From assembly GCF_001927245.1 (NCBI RefSeq), contig NZ_MJUX01000002.1, positions 434,001 through 498,000 of the forward strand: a stretch of DNA of 64,000 bases, written 5' to 3'. The position numbers and the translations under genes are program-made. The DNA is from Acuticoccus yangtzensis. Its GTDB lineage: Bacteria; Pseudomonadota; Alphaproteobacteria; Rhizobiales; Amorphaceae. Shown piece after piece: positions 17,452 to 26,425 of this stretch (the stretch's first letter is position 1; each line of letters opens with the position of its first letter). The notes under the pieces were generated by a model, which worked only from the letters and a program-made list of their open reading frames with translations, did not search any database and was not told the origin of the DNA.

Positions 17452-17533
17452 GGGTTCGAGGAGCGCCGCTGGCGCTAGGGTTCGAGGAGCACCGCTGGCG
17501 CTAGGGGTTCGAGGGCGCTGCTGGCGCTGAGGA
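17427..17533. repeat. Four-copy 26-27-bp tandem repeat built from the 3' end of a gene
   Basis: The unit starts GTTCGAGGAGCGCCGCTG and continues GCGCTAGGG. Copy 1 (17427-17453) encodes FEERRWR and the TAG stop of the membrane protein. Copies 2 (17454-17479) and 3 (17480-17506) are near-identical, and copy 4 (17507-17533) has diverged. Copies 2 and 3 each still hold the stop. Confidence 0.85.
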
Positions 17534-17552
17534 GCCGGACCCCAATTGATGG

Positions 17553-17580
17553 TTGCGCATCGGCCGCCGAGCGGTTATAT
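17553..17580 (+). promoter_or_regulatory. Possible sigma-70 promoter for rpmI-rplT
   Basis: TTGCGC and TTATAT are separated by 16 bases, about 110 bases before rpmI. The -10 hexamer is AT-rich in a GC-rich setting. The -35 matches only in its TTG. This is a tentative call. Confidence 0.35.
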
Positions 17581-17689
17581 CGCGCGCTCTACCCGAAAAG
17601 GTCGCCCGGCCACGCTCGGTCTCACCGCCGAGCCCGCTCGTTTGAGCGTTCGTGGGGCATGCCGAGGCGACCATGAGACGGAGTTTGAA

Positions 17690-17896
17690 ATGCCCAAGTT
17701 GAAGACCAAGTCGGGCGCGAAGAAGCGCTTCAAAGTCACCGCCAGCGGCAAGATCAAAGTGGGTCAGGTCGGCAAGCGTCACGGGATGATCAAGCGATCG
17801 ACGAAGTTCATTCGTCAGGCGCGCGGCACGACGACGCTGTCGCCGGCCGACTCGAAGGTCGTCCTGAAGAAGTTCATGCCGTACGCGAGGGGCTGA
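17690..17896 (+). CDS. rpmI: 50S ribosomal protein L35
   Basis: This is a basic 68-residue protein with the L35 signature [20 protein letters not shown] and the conserved end [11 protein letters not shown]. It binds 23S rRNA late in large-subunit assembly. The start is the ATG before PKLKTK; the open frame continues upstream but is not ribosomal. rplT follows after six bases. The infC gene that often precedes rpmI is not here. Confidence 0.98.
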   Translation: MPKLKTKSGAKKRFKVTASGKIKVGQVGKRHGMIKRSTKFIRQARGTTTLSPADSKVVLKKFMPYARG

Positions 17897-17902
17897 GTTT
17901 AA

Positions 17903-18286
17903 ATGGCACACGTTAAGCGCGGCGTTACCGCCCACGCCAAGCACAAGAAGGTCCTGAAGCAGGCGAAGGGGTATTACGGTCGCCGTAAGAACACCATTCG
18001 CGTCGCCAAGCAGGCCGTCGAAAAGGCGAACCAGTACGCTTATCGCGACCGCAAGGTCCGCAAGCGTGAATTCCGTGCCCTCTGGGTGCAGCGCATCAAC
18101 GCCGCTGTGCGTCCGCTGGGCCTCACCTATTCGCGCCTGATCGACGGTCTGAACAAGGCCGAGATCGACATCGACCGCAAGGTTCTCGCCGACCTCGCCA
18201 TGAACGAGCCGGCCGCTTTCGCCGCGATCGTCGAGCAGGCCCGCGCCGCCCTCCCGGCCGAGCAGCAGGGCACCGCCGCGGCCTGA
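17903..18286 (+). CDS. rplT: 50S ribosomal protein L20
   Basis: This 127-residue L20 is needed for an early step of 50S assembly and in some bacteria represses its own operon. Conserved blocks are visible: [38 protein letters not shown] and [11 protein letters not shown]. The last ten residues are an Ala/Gln-rich extension. A strong terminator follows 45 bases downstream. Confidence 0.98.
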   Translation: MAHVKRGVTAHAKHKKVLKQAKGYYGRRKNTIRVAKQAVEKANQYAYRDRKVRKREFRALWVQRINAAVRPLGLTYSRLIDGLNKAEIDIDRKVLADLAMNEPAAFAAIVEQARAALPAEQQGTAAA

Positions 18287-18330
18287 TTTGGCCTGACCCG
18301 GTCGGCACCCGCCGACCCTGATGGATACCG

Positions 18331-18366
18331 AAAGCCGGCCCCTTCCGACGAGGGGGCCGGCTTTTT
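18331..18366 (+). terminator. Rho-independent terminator after rplT
   Basis: AAAGCCGGCCCC pairs with GGGGGCCGGCTTT across a short TCCGACGA loop and runs into TTTTT. It is the clearest intrinsic terminator in the window. It serves the rpmI-rplT transcript and, read from the other strand, would have an A-tract giving weaker T-run function. Confidence 0.9.
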
Positions 18367-18397
18367 CGCGTCCTGCGCTCGGCCGCGGAGGCAGCGC

Positions 18398-18481
18398 TCA
18401 TCAGGGAATCGGGCTTACCAAGGGATCGGGCTCACCAGGGGACCGCGCTCGCCAGGGAACCGCATCACCAGGGGATCGGGT
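18398..18481. repeat. Five-copy 16-17-bp tandem repeat at the 3' end of an SDR gene
   Basis: Units begin at 18398, 18415, 18432, 18449 and 18465; they are 17 bp except the fourth, which is 16. The plus-strand consensus is TCACCAGGGGATCGGGC. The last unit is the coding end of the minus-strand SDR gene (PIPW and TGA). The others lie beyond its stop, and most still carry a stop triplet in that strand. Confidence 0.85.
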
Positions 18482-19142
18482 CGCCCTTCCAGTCGAAGAA
18501 GCCGCCGGTGTCCCGCGGCGTCAGCGCATCGATCACCGCGAGGAGGTTGGCCGCGGCGGCGTCCGGCGGCACCGTGTCATAGCGGTCCTGATAATCGGCG
18601 GTGAAGCGGGTGGCGACGGTGCCGGGGTGGAGCGCCACCAGGATCGCATCGCGCCGCGAGCGGGCGAGCTCCACGGCGGCGGTGCGCACCACCTGGTTCA
18701 CCGCCGCCTTGGCGGTGCGGTAGCTTGTCCAGCCGCCCAGCCGATTGTCGCCGATGGAGCCGACCCGCGCCGACAGCACCGCAACCACCGTGCGCCCCTC
18801 TCGGGCGATCAACGGCCAGGCGTGCTTCAGCACCATAGCGGGGCCGATGGTGTTGAGGTCGAACTGCCGCCGCATCGCATCCGGCGTGACGGCGCGGATG
18901 CTCTTCTCGGGCGCCGCCCCGTCGATGACGAGGGCGCCGGTGGCGATGATGATGCAATCGAAGAACCCGCCGAGCGCCCCGATGTGGGCGGCAACGCTGG
19001 CCTCGTCGGTGACGTCCAGCCCGTCCGCGCTCCGGGACAGGCGGGTGACCGCAGCGCCCCTCGCCTCCAGCGCCGCGGCGAGGGCGGCGCCGATCCCGCC
19101 GCTGGCGCCCACCACGAGCGCGCGGGCGGGCCAGCCGCTCAC
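18465..19142 (-). CDS. Short-chain dehydrogenase/reductase family protein
   Basis: This 225-residue SDR of unknown substrate has the NAD(P) motif VVGASGGIGAALAAALEARG near 9-28, IIIATGALV near 75, and the active-site Tyr-Lys in SYRTAKAAVNQ near 142. It is shorter than most SDRs and resembles the CsgA/C-factor-like group. The GTG start is chosen because it places the Rossmann strand at the usual distance; the frame upstream overlaps the hydroxylase gene. Its end lies inside a tandem repeat. It is 35 bases downstream of the fatty-acid hydroxylase gene on the same strand, probably one transcript. Confidence 0.83.
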   Translation of the reverse strand: MSGWPARALVVGASGGIGAALAAALEARGAAVTRLSRSADGLDVTDEASVAAHIGALGGFFDCIIIATGALVIDGAAPEKSIRAVTPDAMRRQFDLNTIGPAMVLKHAWPLIAREGRTVVAVLSARVGSIGDNRLGGWTSYRTAKAAVNQVVRTAAVELARSRRDAILVALHPGTVATRFTADYQDRYDTVPPDAAAANLLAVIDALTPRDTGGFFDWKGDPIPW

Positions 19143-19177
19143 GGACGCGCCCTCCTGCGGCGCGGGCGCGGCGAAGC

Positions 19178-19840
19178 TCAGGCGGCGGCCTTCGGGCGGC
19201 CCTTCCATGTGGTGCGGAAGGCGACGTCCCAGATCGAGGTGGTGACGCCGTAATTCACCGTCTCGTCGCGGTGGTGGTGGATCGCGTGGTGGCGCTTCAG
19301 GTGCGCCGCGTAGGCCCACTTCATCGGCATGAAATGGCAGGCCGAATGGGTGAACTCGTAGAGCAGGTAGCCGATTTGGATGCCCGCGGTGAAGGCGAGG
19401 CCGAGCGGCAGCGCCGGCTCGAACCCGGCGTAGGCGAAGACGCCCCAGAAGAAGAAGACGCCGAACAGCGACGGCCAGGTGAAGAATTTCAGCATGTGCA
19501 GGCCATCCTCGCGGAAGCGCGACGGCTTGTTGTGGTGCGCCCGGTGGCCGGGGAAGCACTTGCGGACCGCCTTCAGCACCGGCTGTTCGGGCTCCCAATG
19601 CAGGACGAAGCGGTGAAGCAGATATTCGAGGAACGTCCAGTAGAAGACGCCGGCCGCGAACACGCCGACGAGCAGGAGCGGCGCGATGCCGAGGCTCAGG
19701 GCGACGGCGAAATAGACCACGGTCAGGGCCATGACGCCGCAAAAGACGGCGGTCAGGCCCTCGGCTTTGATCATGGCCACCGGCCCCATCTGGCCGGGGA
19801 TGGGCGCGGGCGTACCGGAAGGCTGCGTGGCGTCGGTCAT
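19178..19840 (-). CDS. Fatty acid hydroxylase / sterol desaturase superfamily membrane protein
   Basis: This is a 220-residue di-iron membrane oxygenase. Histidine clusters that hold the metals are all present: HRFVLHW, GHRAHHNKP, HSACHF and HLKRHHAIHHHRDE. Hydrophobic helices fill 25-75 and 130-170. Relatives hydroxylate fatty acids, sterols or carotenoids; the substrate is not evident from neighbours. The start is the ATG before TDATQPSG; codons farther upstream overlap the likely promoter. The SDR gene downstream could act on the product. Confidence 0.85.
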   Translation of the reverse strand: MTDATQPSGTPAPIPGQMGPVAMIKAEGLTAVFCGVMALTVVYFAVALSLGIAPLLLVGVFAAGVFYWTFLEYLLHRFVLHWEPEQPVLKAVRKCFPGHRAHHNKPSRFREDGLHMLKFFTWPSLFGVFFFWGVFAYAGFEPALPLGLAFTAGIQIGYLLYEFTHSACHFMPMKWAYAAHLKRHHAIHHHRDETVNYGVTTSIWDVAFRTTWKGRPKAAA

Positions 19841-19971
19841 GCGGACCCCCAAAATCGGATCACAACTGTCGTCTCTTGCCCGGCTTTCACACGTCGTGCA
19901 AGCGAGGCGGGACGTTTGCCAGGGTTGCCCTGAGCGAAGCTTTGTGAAAGTCGTGATGCACTTCGGCAACG

Positions 19972-20000
19972 TTTACAAGACAATGTCGCCGGTGCGTCAA
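19972..20000 (-). promoter_or_regulatory. Possible sigma-70 promoter for the hydroxylase-SDR pair
   Basis: Reading the minus strand, TTGACG and TGTAAA are 17 bases apart. The -35 is a good match to the alphaproteobacterial consensus. It would give a leader of about 125 bases. Confidence 0.45.
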
Positions 20001-20063
20001 CCCGCCAAGACAACACTTGATGCCGTTTGATAGTGTCCCTGCAACCCAAGGATCGCCTGACCG

Positions 20064-21164
20064 ATGAATGCCGTCATCAGCCCTGACAATCTGGACGAGA
20101 TCGAGGCCGGGATCGAGGCTCAGATCAACGCCGCAGGCGATGAGGCCGCGCTGGAATCCGTGCGCGTCGCCACCCTCGGCAAGAAGGGCAGCCTGTCCGA
20201 GCAGATGAAGACGCTCGGCAAGATGAGCCCCGAAGAGCGCCAGGTGATGGGCCCGGCCCTCAACGGCTTGAAGGCGCGCGTCACCGAGCAGATCGCCGCC
20301 CGGCGCGAGGCGCTGAAGGCCGCCGCGCTGGAGGCTCAGCTCGTCGCCGAGCGGATCGACGTGACGCTCGACCCGCGCCAGACCGGCATCGGCCGCGGGC
20401 GCATCCACCCGATCAGCCAGGTGTGGGACGAACTGTCCGCGATCTTCGCCGACCTCGGCTTCCGCATCGCCGAAGGGCCGGACATCGAGACCGACGACTT
20501 CAACTTCACCAAACTGAACTTCCCCGAGGGCCATCCCGCGCGGGACATGCACGACACCTTCTTCCTGCCCGAGCGCGAGGACGGCACGCGGCGCCTGCTG
20601 CGCACGCACACGAGCCCGGTGCAGATCCGCACGATGCTGAAGGACAAGCCGCCCATCCGCATCATCGCTCCGGGGCGGACCTATCGCTGCGACTCCGACC
20701 AGACCCACACGCCGATGTTCCATCAGGTCGAGGGCCTCGTCGTCGACAAGGAGAGCCACGTCGGGCACCTGAAATGGGTGCTGACGGAGTTCTGCCGCGC
20801 CTTCTTCGAGGTGGAGGACGCGTCGATGCGCTTCCGCCCGTCCTTCTTCCCGTTCACCGAGCCGTCATACGAAGTCGATATCAGGTGCCGCCGGTCCAAG
20901 GACGGCATCGAGCTCGGCGTCGGGGACGACTGGTTGGAAATCCTCGGGTCCGGGATGGTGCATCCGAACGTGCTGGCCAATTGCGGCCTCGATCCCGACG
21001 TCTACCAGGGCTTCGCCTGGGGCATGGGGATCGACCGCATTGCGATGCTGAAATATGGCATGCCGGACCTGCGCGACCTATTTGAGGGCGACTCGCGGTG
21101 GCTCACCCACTATGGCTTCGCTCCGCTCGACCGTCCGTCTTTGGCAGGAGGCCTCTCTCGGTGA
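20064..21164 (+). CDS. pheS: Phenylalanyl-tRNA synthetase alpha subunit
   Basis: PheS is the catalytic subunit of the (alpha-beta)2 enzyme that charges tRNA-Phe. The 366-residue protein has the N-terminal coiled coil (about 5-85), class II motif 2 around [20 protein letters not shown], and motif 3 in [20 protein letters not shown]. The length is normal. It is unusual that pheT does not follow directly: a DUF922-type lipoprotein gene starts on the last four bases (GTGA) and lies between the two subunit genes. Confidence 0.97.
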   Translation: MNAVISPDNLDEIEAGIEAQINAAGDEAALESVRVATLGKKGSLSEQMKTLGKMSPEERQVMGPALNGLKARVTEQIAARREALKAAALEAQLVAERIDVTLDPRQTGIGRGRIHPISQVWDELSAIFADLGFRIAEGPDIETDDFNFTKLNFPEGHPARDMHDTFFLPEREDGTRRLLRTHTSPVQIRTMLKDKPPIRIIAPGRTYRCDSDQTHTPMFHQVEGLVVDKESHVGHLKWVLTEFCRAFFEVEDASMRFRPSFFPFTEPSYEVDIRCRRSKDGIELGVGDDWLEILGSGMVHPNVLANCGLDPDVYQGFAWGMGIDRIAMLKYGMPDLRDLFEGDSRWLTHYGFAPLDRPSLAGGLSR

Positions 21165-21751
21165 AGTTCTTGGCGGCCGTTGTCGCGTTCACATCGGTCG
21201 CCTTGGTCGCCGGGTGCTCCACACCGCCGACGGATGTCCGCGTGTCCACCTACAAGGTCTCGGGCAATTCGCTGTCGGCGCTGGAACGGTCGCTTCAGGT
21301 TCACGGCCCGTCCGTGCCCGGAAGCCATGGCCGTGCCTTCGCCGCGGTGGAGACGACCTTCCTTCACAACTTCGAGACCGTGGAGACGAGCGGGCGCTGC
21401 CGGTTCACCCGGCGCGGCCGTGTCGGCCTTCGGTCCGAGGTGATTCTTCCCGAATGGCGCCAGCGTGCAAGCGCCGACCCAGATTTGCGCGCAAAATGGG
21501 ACGTGATCTCGCAGTACGCGGTGATTCACGAATCCGGCCACATCAAGATTTCCCAGAAGTACGCCCGCGTTCTAGAGTCTGCTTATAAAAACGCCTCCGC
21601 GCCTACATGCGAGGCATTGGAAGCTCAAATGGTAGACACTATAAGGCCAATCGCAGCGGCGCACGTTGCGGAGCAGGAAGAGTTCGATAGAACGGACCCG
21701 CCTCGCTTCCAGCGCTACCTGCGTCGGTACGGGTATACGGCCGGCAGCTAA
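21161..21751 (+). CDS. DUF922 family lipoprotein, predicted zinc protease, inserted between pheS and pheT
   Basis: The product has 196 residues. An N-terminal lipobox (ALVAGCS, Cys about 19) predicts an envelope lipoprotein. The core matches DUF922: a strand ending [10 protein letters not shown], then the putative metal motif HESGH in [12 protein letters not shown], then a Cys-containing helix ([15 protein letters not shown]). DUF922 is described as a possible secreted Zn-dependent protease; activity is unproven. GTG was chosen because it overlaps the pheS stop and precedes the signal sequence. Two lines I counted in its second half are 50-53% G+C, below the surroundings, consistent with acquisition. 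Confidence 0.8.
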   Translation: MKFLAAVVAFTSVALVAGCSTPPTDVRVSTYKVSGNSLSALERSLQVHGPSVPGSHGRAFAAVETTFLHNFETVETSGRCRFTRRGRVGLRSEVILPEWRQRASADPDLRAKWDVISQYAVIHESGHIKISQKYARVLESAYKNASAPTCEALEAQMVDTIRPIAAAHVAEQEEFDRTDPPRFQRYLRRYGYTAGS

Positions 21752-21787
21752 CCGCCCTCTAAGACCTCTCTCGCGAGACCCGCGAAC

Positions 21788-24184
21788 ATGAAGTTCACTT
21801 TGTCCTGGTTGAAGGACCATCTCGAAACGGATGCGTCCCTCGAAACCATTATTGATCAATTGACCGCAATCGGCCTCGAGGTCGAAGGCGTCGAAGATCG
21901 TGCGGCTGCGCTTGCCCCGTTCAGGATCGCCCGCGTGCTCACGGCGGACCAGCACCCCAATGCCGACCGGCTGCGGGTGCTGACCGTCGATCCGGGCGAC
22001 GGCAGCAAGGTTCAGGTCGTCTGCGGCGCGCCGAACGCGCGGGCGGGGCTCGTCGGCGTGTTCGCCGCGCCCGGCACCCACGTTCCGGGCACCGGTGTCG
22101 ACCTCGCGGTCGGCTCCATCCGCGGCGTCGAAAGCCACGGCATGATGCTGTCCGAGCGCGAGATGGGCCTGTCCGACGAGCACGACGGCATCGTCGATCT
22201 GCCGCAGGACGCTCCCGTCGGCACGCCTTACGTGGCGTGGGCCGATGTCGGCGACCCCGTGGTCGAGATCGGCGTGACGCCGAACCGGGCCGACTGCCTC
22301 GGCATCCGCGGCATCGCGCGCGATCTCGCCGCCGCGGGCCTCGGCACGCTGAAGCCGCTGACGGTGGCCGACTTCGCCGTGGACGGGTCCGCCGCGCCCG
22401 CCGTCACCATCGACGCGCCGGATCTGTGCCCCGCGTTCGGGCTGCGGCTGATCGAAGGCGTCGCCAACGGCGCCTCGCCGGAGTGGATGCAGCGCCGCCT
22501 GCGCTCCATCGGTCTGCGCCCGATCAACGCTCTGGTGGACGTCACCAACTACCTCACCTACGACGTCGGCCGCCCGCTGCACGTGTTCGACGCGGACAAG
22601 GTGTCGGGCGACCTCGTGGTCCGCCGCGGCGCCGGCGAGGAGTTCGAGGCGCTGGACGGCCGCTTCTACAAGGTGACGGACGCCATGTGCGTCATCGCCG
22701 ACAGCAACGGTGTGGAATCGCTCGCCGGCATCATGGGCGGCGAAGCGTCCGGCTCGTCCGAGGCGACGACGCGGGTGCTGGTGGAATCGGCCCTGTGGGA
22801 GCCGATCAACATTGCCCGCACCGGCCGCACCTTGGGCATCCATTCAGACGCGCGCCACCGGTTCGAGCGCGGCGTAGACCCCGCCTTCATGCTGCCCGGC
22901 CTCGACTATGCGACGGCGATGATCCTCTCCATGTGCGGCGGCAAGGCCGGCCCGGTGACCGTCGCCGGCACCGTGCCGGACGCGAAGCGCACCATCGCCT
23001 TCCCGCCGGCCGAGGTGATGCGCCTCTCCGGCCTCGAGGTCGACGAGGCCAAGCAGGCCGAAGTGCTGGACCGCCTCGGCTTCACCGTCGACACCTCCGC
23101 GAGCCCCTGGGCGGTCACGACGCCCTCCTGGCGCGCGGATGTCGAGGGCAAGGCGGACCTGGTGGAGGAGATCGTGCGCATCGTCGGCATCGACGATGTG
23201 GAGCCGACGCCGCTGGTACGCACCGACCCCGTGGCACCCAAGGTGCTGACCACGCTGCAGCAGCGCGTCGCCACCGTGCGCCGCGCCCTGGCGACGCAGG
23301 GGATGACAGAGGCGGTCACGTGGTCCTTCGTCAGCCACGAGGACGCTGTGGCGTTCGGCGGCGGCTCACAGGCGCTGCGCCTCGCCAATCCGATCGCCGA
23401 GGCGCTGTCGGACATGCGGCCGAGCCTGCTCGCCGGGCTGGTGCGCGCCGTCACGCGCAACGTGAACCGCGGCCACCCGGACCTTGCGCTGTTCGAGGTG
23501 GGCCAAGTGTTCGCAGGCGACGAGCCGGCGGACCAGACGACGCAGGCCGCGGGCGTGCGCCAGGGCCGCAACACCGCCGCCGGTGTCGGCCGCCACTGGG
23601 ACGGTGACGAGACCGCCGACGCCTTCGACGCCAAGGCCGATATCCTGGCCGCGCTGACCGCCATCGGCGGCCCGGCCGACCGCTGCGAGATCACCCGCGA
23701 CGCGCCGGCCTACTACCACCCCGGACGGTCCGGCACGCTGCGGCTCGGCCCCAACGTGCTCGGCCATTTCGGCGAGCTTCACCCGGCTGTGCTCGCCGGG
23801 ATGGACGCGCCCGAGCGCCTCGTCGCCTTCGAGCTGACGCTGGAGAAAGTGCCGGAGCCGCGCCGCAACGCGACGAAGAAGCCGAACTTCAGCGCCTCCG
23901 ACCTGATGCCGGTGCGGCGCGACTTCGCCTTCCTCGTCTCCGAGGACATCGACGCGCGGGCGATCACCAAGGCCGCGCGCGGCGCGCGCAAGGACCTCGT
24001 GTCCGACGTGGCGGTGTTCGACGTCTACCGCGGCACGGGCGTGCCGGAGGGGCAGAAGTCGGTGGCGGTCGAGGCGACGCTTCAGCCGAGCGGCAAGACG
24101 CTGACCGACGACGACATCGAGAAGGTGTCGGCGGACATCATCGCCGCCGTGGCGAAGGCGACGGGCGCCACCTTGCGCGCCTGA
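21788..24184 (+). CDS. pheT: Phenylalanyl-tRNA synthetase beta subunit
   Basis: This 798-residue beta subunit edits mischarged Tyr-tRNA-Phe and binds the tRNA. Visible domains in order are an EMAP/tRNA-binding fold (about 40-150; CGAPNARAGL), B3/B4 editing (about 210-380), B5 (about 405-475), the catalytic-like core (LYGxx replaced by RVATVRRALATQGMTEAVTW), and a C-terminal ferredoxin-fold anticodon-binding domain starting ASDLMPVRRDFAF. It begins 36 bases after the inserted lipoprotein gene. An imperfect stem follows its stop (24198-24232, arms AGCGAGG/CCTCGCT). Confidence 0.97.
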   Translation: MKFTLSWLKDHLETDASLETIIDQLTAIGLEVEGVEDRAAALAPFRIARVLTADQHPNADRLRVLTVDPGDGSKVQVVCGAPNARAGLVGVFAAPGTHVPGTGVDLAVGSIRGVESHGMMLSEREMGLSDEHDGIVDLPQDAPVGTPYVAWADVGDPVVEIGVTPNRADCLGIRGIARDLAAAGLGTLKPLTVADFAVDGSAAPAVTIDAPDLCPAFGLRLIEGVANGASPEWMQRRLRSIGLRPINALVDVTNYLTYDVGRPLHVFDADKVSGDLVVRRGAGEEFEALDGRFYKVTDAMCVIADSNGVESLAGIMGGEASGSSEATTRVLVESALWEPINIARTGRTLGIHSDARHRFERGVDPAFMLPGLDYATAMILSMCGGKAGPVTVAGTVPDAKRTIAFPPAEVMRLSGLEVDEAKQAEVLDRLGFTVDTSASPWAVTTPSWRADVEGKADLVEEIVRIVGIDDVEPTPLVRTDPVAPKVLTTLQQRVATVRRALATQGMTEAVTWSFVSHEDAVAFGGGSQALRLANPIAEALSDMRPSLLAGLVRAVTRNVNRGHPDLALFEVGQVFAGDEPADQTTQAAGVRQGRNTAAGVGRHWDGDETADAFDAKADILAALTAIGGPADRCEITRDAPAYYHPGRSGTLRLGPNVLGHFGELHPAVLAGMDAPERLVAFELTLEKVPEPRRNATKKPNFSASDLMPVRRDFAFLVSEDIDARAITKAARGARKDLVSDVAVFDVYRGTGVPEGQKSVAVEATLQPSGKTLTDDDIEKVSADIIAAVAKATGATLRA

Positions 24185-24289
24185 GGCTTGCCCGATCAGC
24201 GAGGTGGACGGCCTGCGCCGCTCCGCCTCGCTTGCAGCGCGCGCCCATCACCTTTACCTGTGCCCCGGACGGAAACCTAAAGGCGACCA

Positions 24290-24580
24290 ATGGCCTCCAT
24301 TCTAGAGCTGCTGCTGACGATCATCGGGATCTACAAGTGGATCATCATCGCGTCGGCCATCTTCTCATGGCTCTACGCGTTCAACGTGGTGAACCCGCGC
24401 AATCAGATCGTCGATACCATCGGGCGCACGCTCTACAAGCTGACCGAGCCGGCCCTGGCGCCGATCCGCCGCATCCTGCCGGACCTCGGCGGCATCGACC
24501 TTTCCCCGATCGTGCTGCTGCTCGGCCTGTTCTTCCTGGAGCGCATCCTCGTCAACAACTTCGCCTCGCTGGCCTACTGA
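24290..24580 (+). CDS. YggT family membrane protein
   Basis: The protein has 96 residues with two membrane helices: one near 5-28 ([20 protein letters not shown]) and a second near 72-90 before the family-typical [16 protein letters not shown]. YggT proteins are linked with cell division and osmotic or membrane homeostasis in several bacteria; the mechanism is not known. It stands alone between pheT and a terminator. Confidence 0.92.
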   Translation: MASILELLLTIIGIYKWIIIASAIFSWLYAFNVVNPRNQIVDTIGRTLYKLTEPALAPIRRILPDLGGIDLSPIVLLLGLFFLERILVNNFASLAY

Positions 24581-24607
24581 GCCTTCCCTCCCCCGCGAAG
24601 ACGACCA

Positions 24608-24635
24608 AACCCGCCGCACCCCGGCGGGTTTTTTC
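24608..24635 (+). terminator. Rho-independent terminator after the YggT gene
   Basis: AACCCGCCG and CGGCGGGTT pair around a CACCC loop and are followed by TTTTT. It separates the housekeeping block from the GMC oxidoreductase gene. Confidence 0.88.
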
Positions 24636-24726
24636 ATGCCCCGATTGGCCCTCTGATCGGCCGCAAATGGCAGGCGACAGGAGGCCGCTTCGTCCCTACA
24701 TCGGGGCAGTGAAGCGGAGGGCCATC

Positions 24727-26352
24727 ATGGCGGTTGCCGAAGAGTGCGACGTGGTCGTCGTCGGTGCGGGGTCGGCGGGGTGCGTCGTCGCGGCGCGCCT
24801 GTCGGAGACGCCGGGGCTATCCGTGACGCTGCTGGAGGCGGGCGGGTCGGACCGCAGCGTGTGGGTGCGCATGCCGATCGGCTATGGCGGCGCCTTCTAC
24901 CACCCCACCTTGAACTGGCGCTATTATACCGAGCCTGACGAGGGGCTGGGCGGGCGCGCCGCCTACTGGCCGCGCGGTAAGGTGCTGGGCGGCTCCTCCT
25001 CCATCAACGCCATGGTCTATATTCGCGGGCAGGCCGCCGATTATGACGGCTGGGCCGCCGCGGGAAATCCCGGCTGGGCCTACCGCGACGTGCTGCCCTT
25101 CTTCCGCCGCCTGGAGAGCAACCTCGCGGGCGCCGACGAATGGCGCGGAGGCGATGGGCCGATCACCGTGCGCGACGTGGCGGCGGCGGCGCATCCGTTG
25201 ACGCACGCCTTCGTGGCCGCGTCCGAGGCGGCGGGGCACAGGCGCAATGCCGACTTCAACGGCGCCGACCAGGAGGGCGTCGGCTTCTACCAGATCACCA
25301 CGCGCGGCGGGCTGCGGGCGTCGGCCGCCACCGGCTACCTCTACCCGGCCCTGAAGCGGCGCAATCTCAGGCTCGTCACCCACGCGGCGGTGACGCGCAT
25401 CCTGGTCGACGGCGGCCGCGCGGTCGGCGTGGAGTACCAGCGCGGCGGCGACGTCCACCGCGTCATGGCGCGGCGCGAGGTGGTGCTGTCGGCGGGGGCG
25501 ATCGGCTCGCCGCAGATCCTGCAGCTCTCCGGCATCGGCGACCCGGAGCGGCTGGCGGCGCTCGGCATCGCCCCCGTGGTGGTGGCGCCCGGCGTCGGCG
25601 GCAACCTGATGGACCATGTCGGCTTCGACCTCGTCTATGAAGCCACGGTGCCGACGTTGAACCAGACGCTGGGGCCGCTTTGGGCTCGCGGCCTCGCGGG
25701 GCTGCGCTATCTCGCGACGCGGGACGGGCCGCTGTCGCTGAGCGTCAACCAGGGCGGCGGCTTCGTGCGCGGCGATCCGGGCAGGGCGCGGCCGAACCTG
25801 CAACTCTATTTCTCGCCGCTGTCCTACACCCGCGCGGTGCCGGGGAAGCGACGGCTGACGCAGCCGGACAGCTTTCCGGGCTTCATGCTCGGCATTTCCA
25901 ACTGTCACCCCAAGAGCCGGGGCTGGCTGCACATCCGCTCCGCCGACCCCGCCGCGCCGCCGGAAATCCACCCACGCTATTTCTCGGCGCCGGAGGACAT
26001 GGACGAGCTGATCGACTCGGTGCCGCTGATGCGGGCGATCGCGGCCGAGGCGCCGCTCGCCCGCGTGATCGCGCGCGAGCTCGCGCCGGGGCCGGACGTC
26101 ACCTCGCGCGAGGCGCTGACGGAGTTCATCCGCGGGCGCACCACCTCGGTCTTCCACCCGTGCGGGACGTGCCGCATGGGGCCGGACGCGGCAGCGGGCG
26201 CGGTGGTGGATCCGGCGCTGCGGGTCCACGGCGTGGCGGGGCTGCGCGTGGCCGATGCGTCGATCATGCCGGCGATCACGGCCGGCAATCTCAACGCGCC
26301 GTCGCTGATGATCGGCGAGAAGGCGGCGGAGCTGATCCGCGCCGCGCTGTAG
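24727..26352 (+). CDS. GMC family FAD oxidoreductase (choline dehydrogenase-like)
   Basis: This 541-residue flavoprotein oxidises an alcohol to an aldehyde. The ADP-binding motif is VVVGAGSAGCVVAARLSE near 11-28. GMC signature 1 is WPRGKVLGGSSSINAMVYIR near 79-98, signature 2 is VVLSAGAIGSPQILQLSGIG near 257-276, and the C-terminal active-site region is GTCRMGPDA plus the Asn in GNLNAPSLMIGEKAAE. The substrate could be choline, another alcohol or a polyethylene glycol-type compound. GGAGG lies seven bases before the ATG, deciding against longer starts. No betA/betB partner lies alongside it. Confidence 0.9.
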   Translation: MAVAEECDVVVVGAGSAGCVVAARLSETPGLSVTLLEAGGSDRSVWVRMPIGYGGAFYHPTLNWRYYTEPDEGLGGRAAYWPRGKVLGGSSSINAMVYIRGQAADYDGWAAAGNPGWAYRDVLPFFRRLESNLAGADEWRGGDGPITVRDVAAAAHPLTHAFVAASEAAGHRRNADFNGADQEGVGFYQITTRGGLRASAATGYLYPALKRRNLRLVTHAAVTRILVDGGRAVGVEYQRGGDVHRVMARREVVLSAGAIGSPQILQLSGIGDPERLAALGIAPVVVAPGVGGNLMDHVGFDLVYEATVPTLNQTLGPLWARGLAGLRYLATRDGPLSLSVNQGGGFVRGDPGRARPNLQLYFSPLSYTRAVPGKRRLTQPDSFPGFMLGISNCHPKSRGWLHIRSADPAAPPEIHPRYFSAPEDMDELIDSVPLMRAIAAEAPLARVIARELAPGPDVTSREALTEFIRGRTTSVFHPCGTCRMGPDAAAGAVVDPALRVHGVAGLRVADASIMPAITAGNLNAPSLMIGEKAAELIRAAL

Positions 26353-26425
26353 CGCCCGCCCGTAGCGCGAGGCGGTCGGCGCGCCTAACAATGCGCCGTC
26401 CCTCCGCGCAACGACAGGACGGTGC

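Noticed and set aside
17427-17533. GGTTCGAG-like words resembling a tRNA T-arm
   Set aside because: They belong to a tandem repeat; no acceptor, D or anticodon arm surrounds them.
17427-18481. A CRISPR array from the two repeat clusters
   Set aside because: Units are directly adjacent with no unique spacers, and no cas genes are present.
24198-24232. Stem AGCGAGG/CCTCGCT after pheT as an intrinsic terminator
   Set aside because: No T-run follows and the YggT gene starts soon after; it may be only a GC-rich hairpin.
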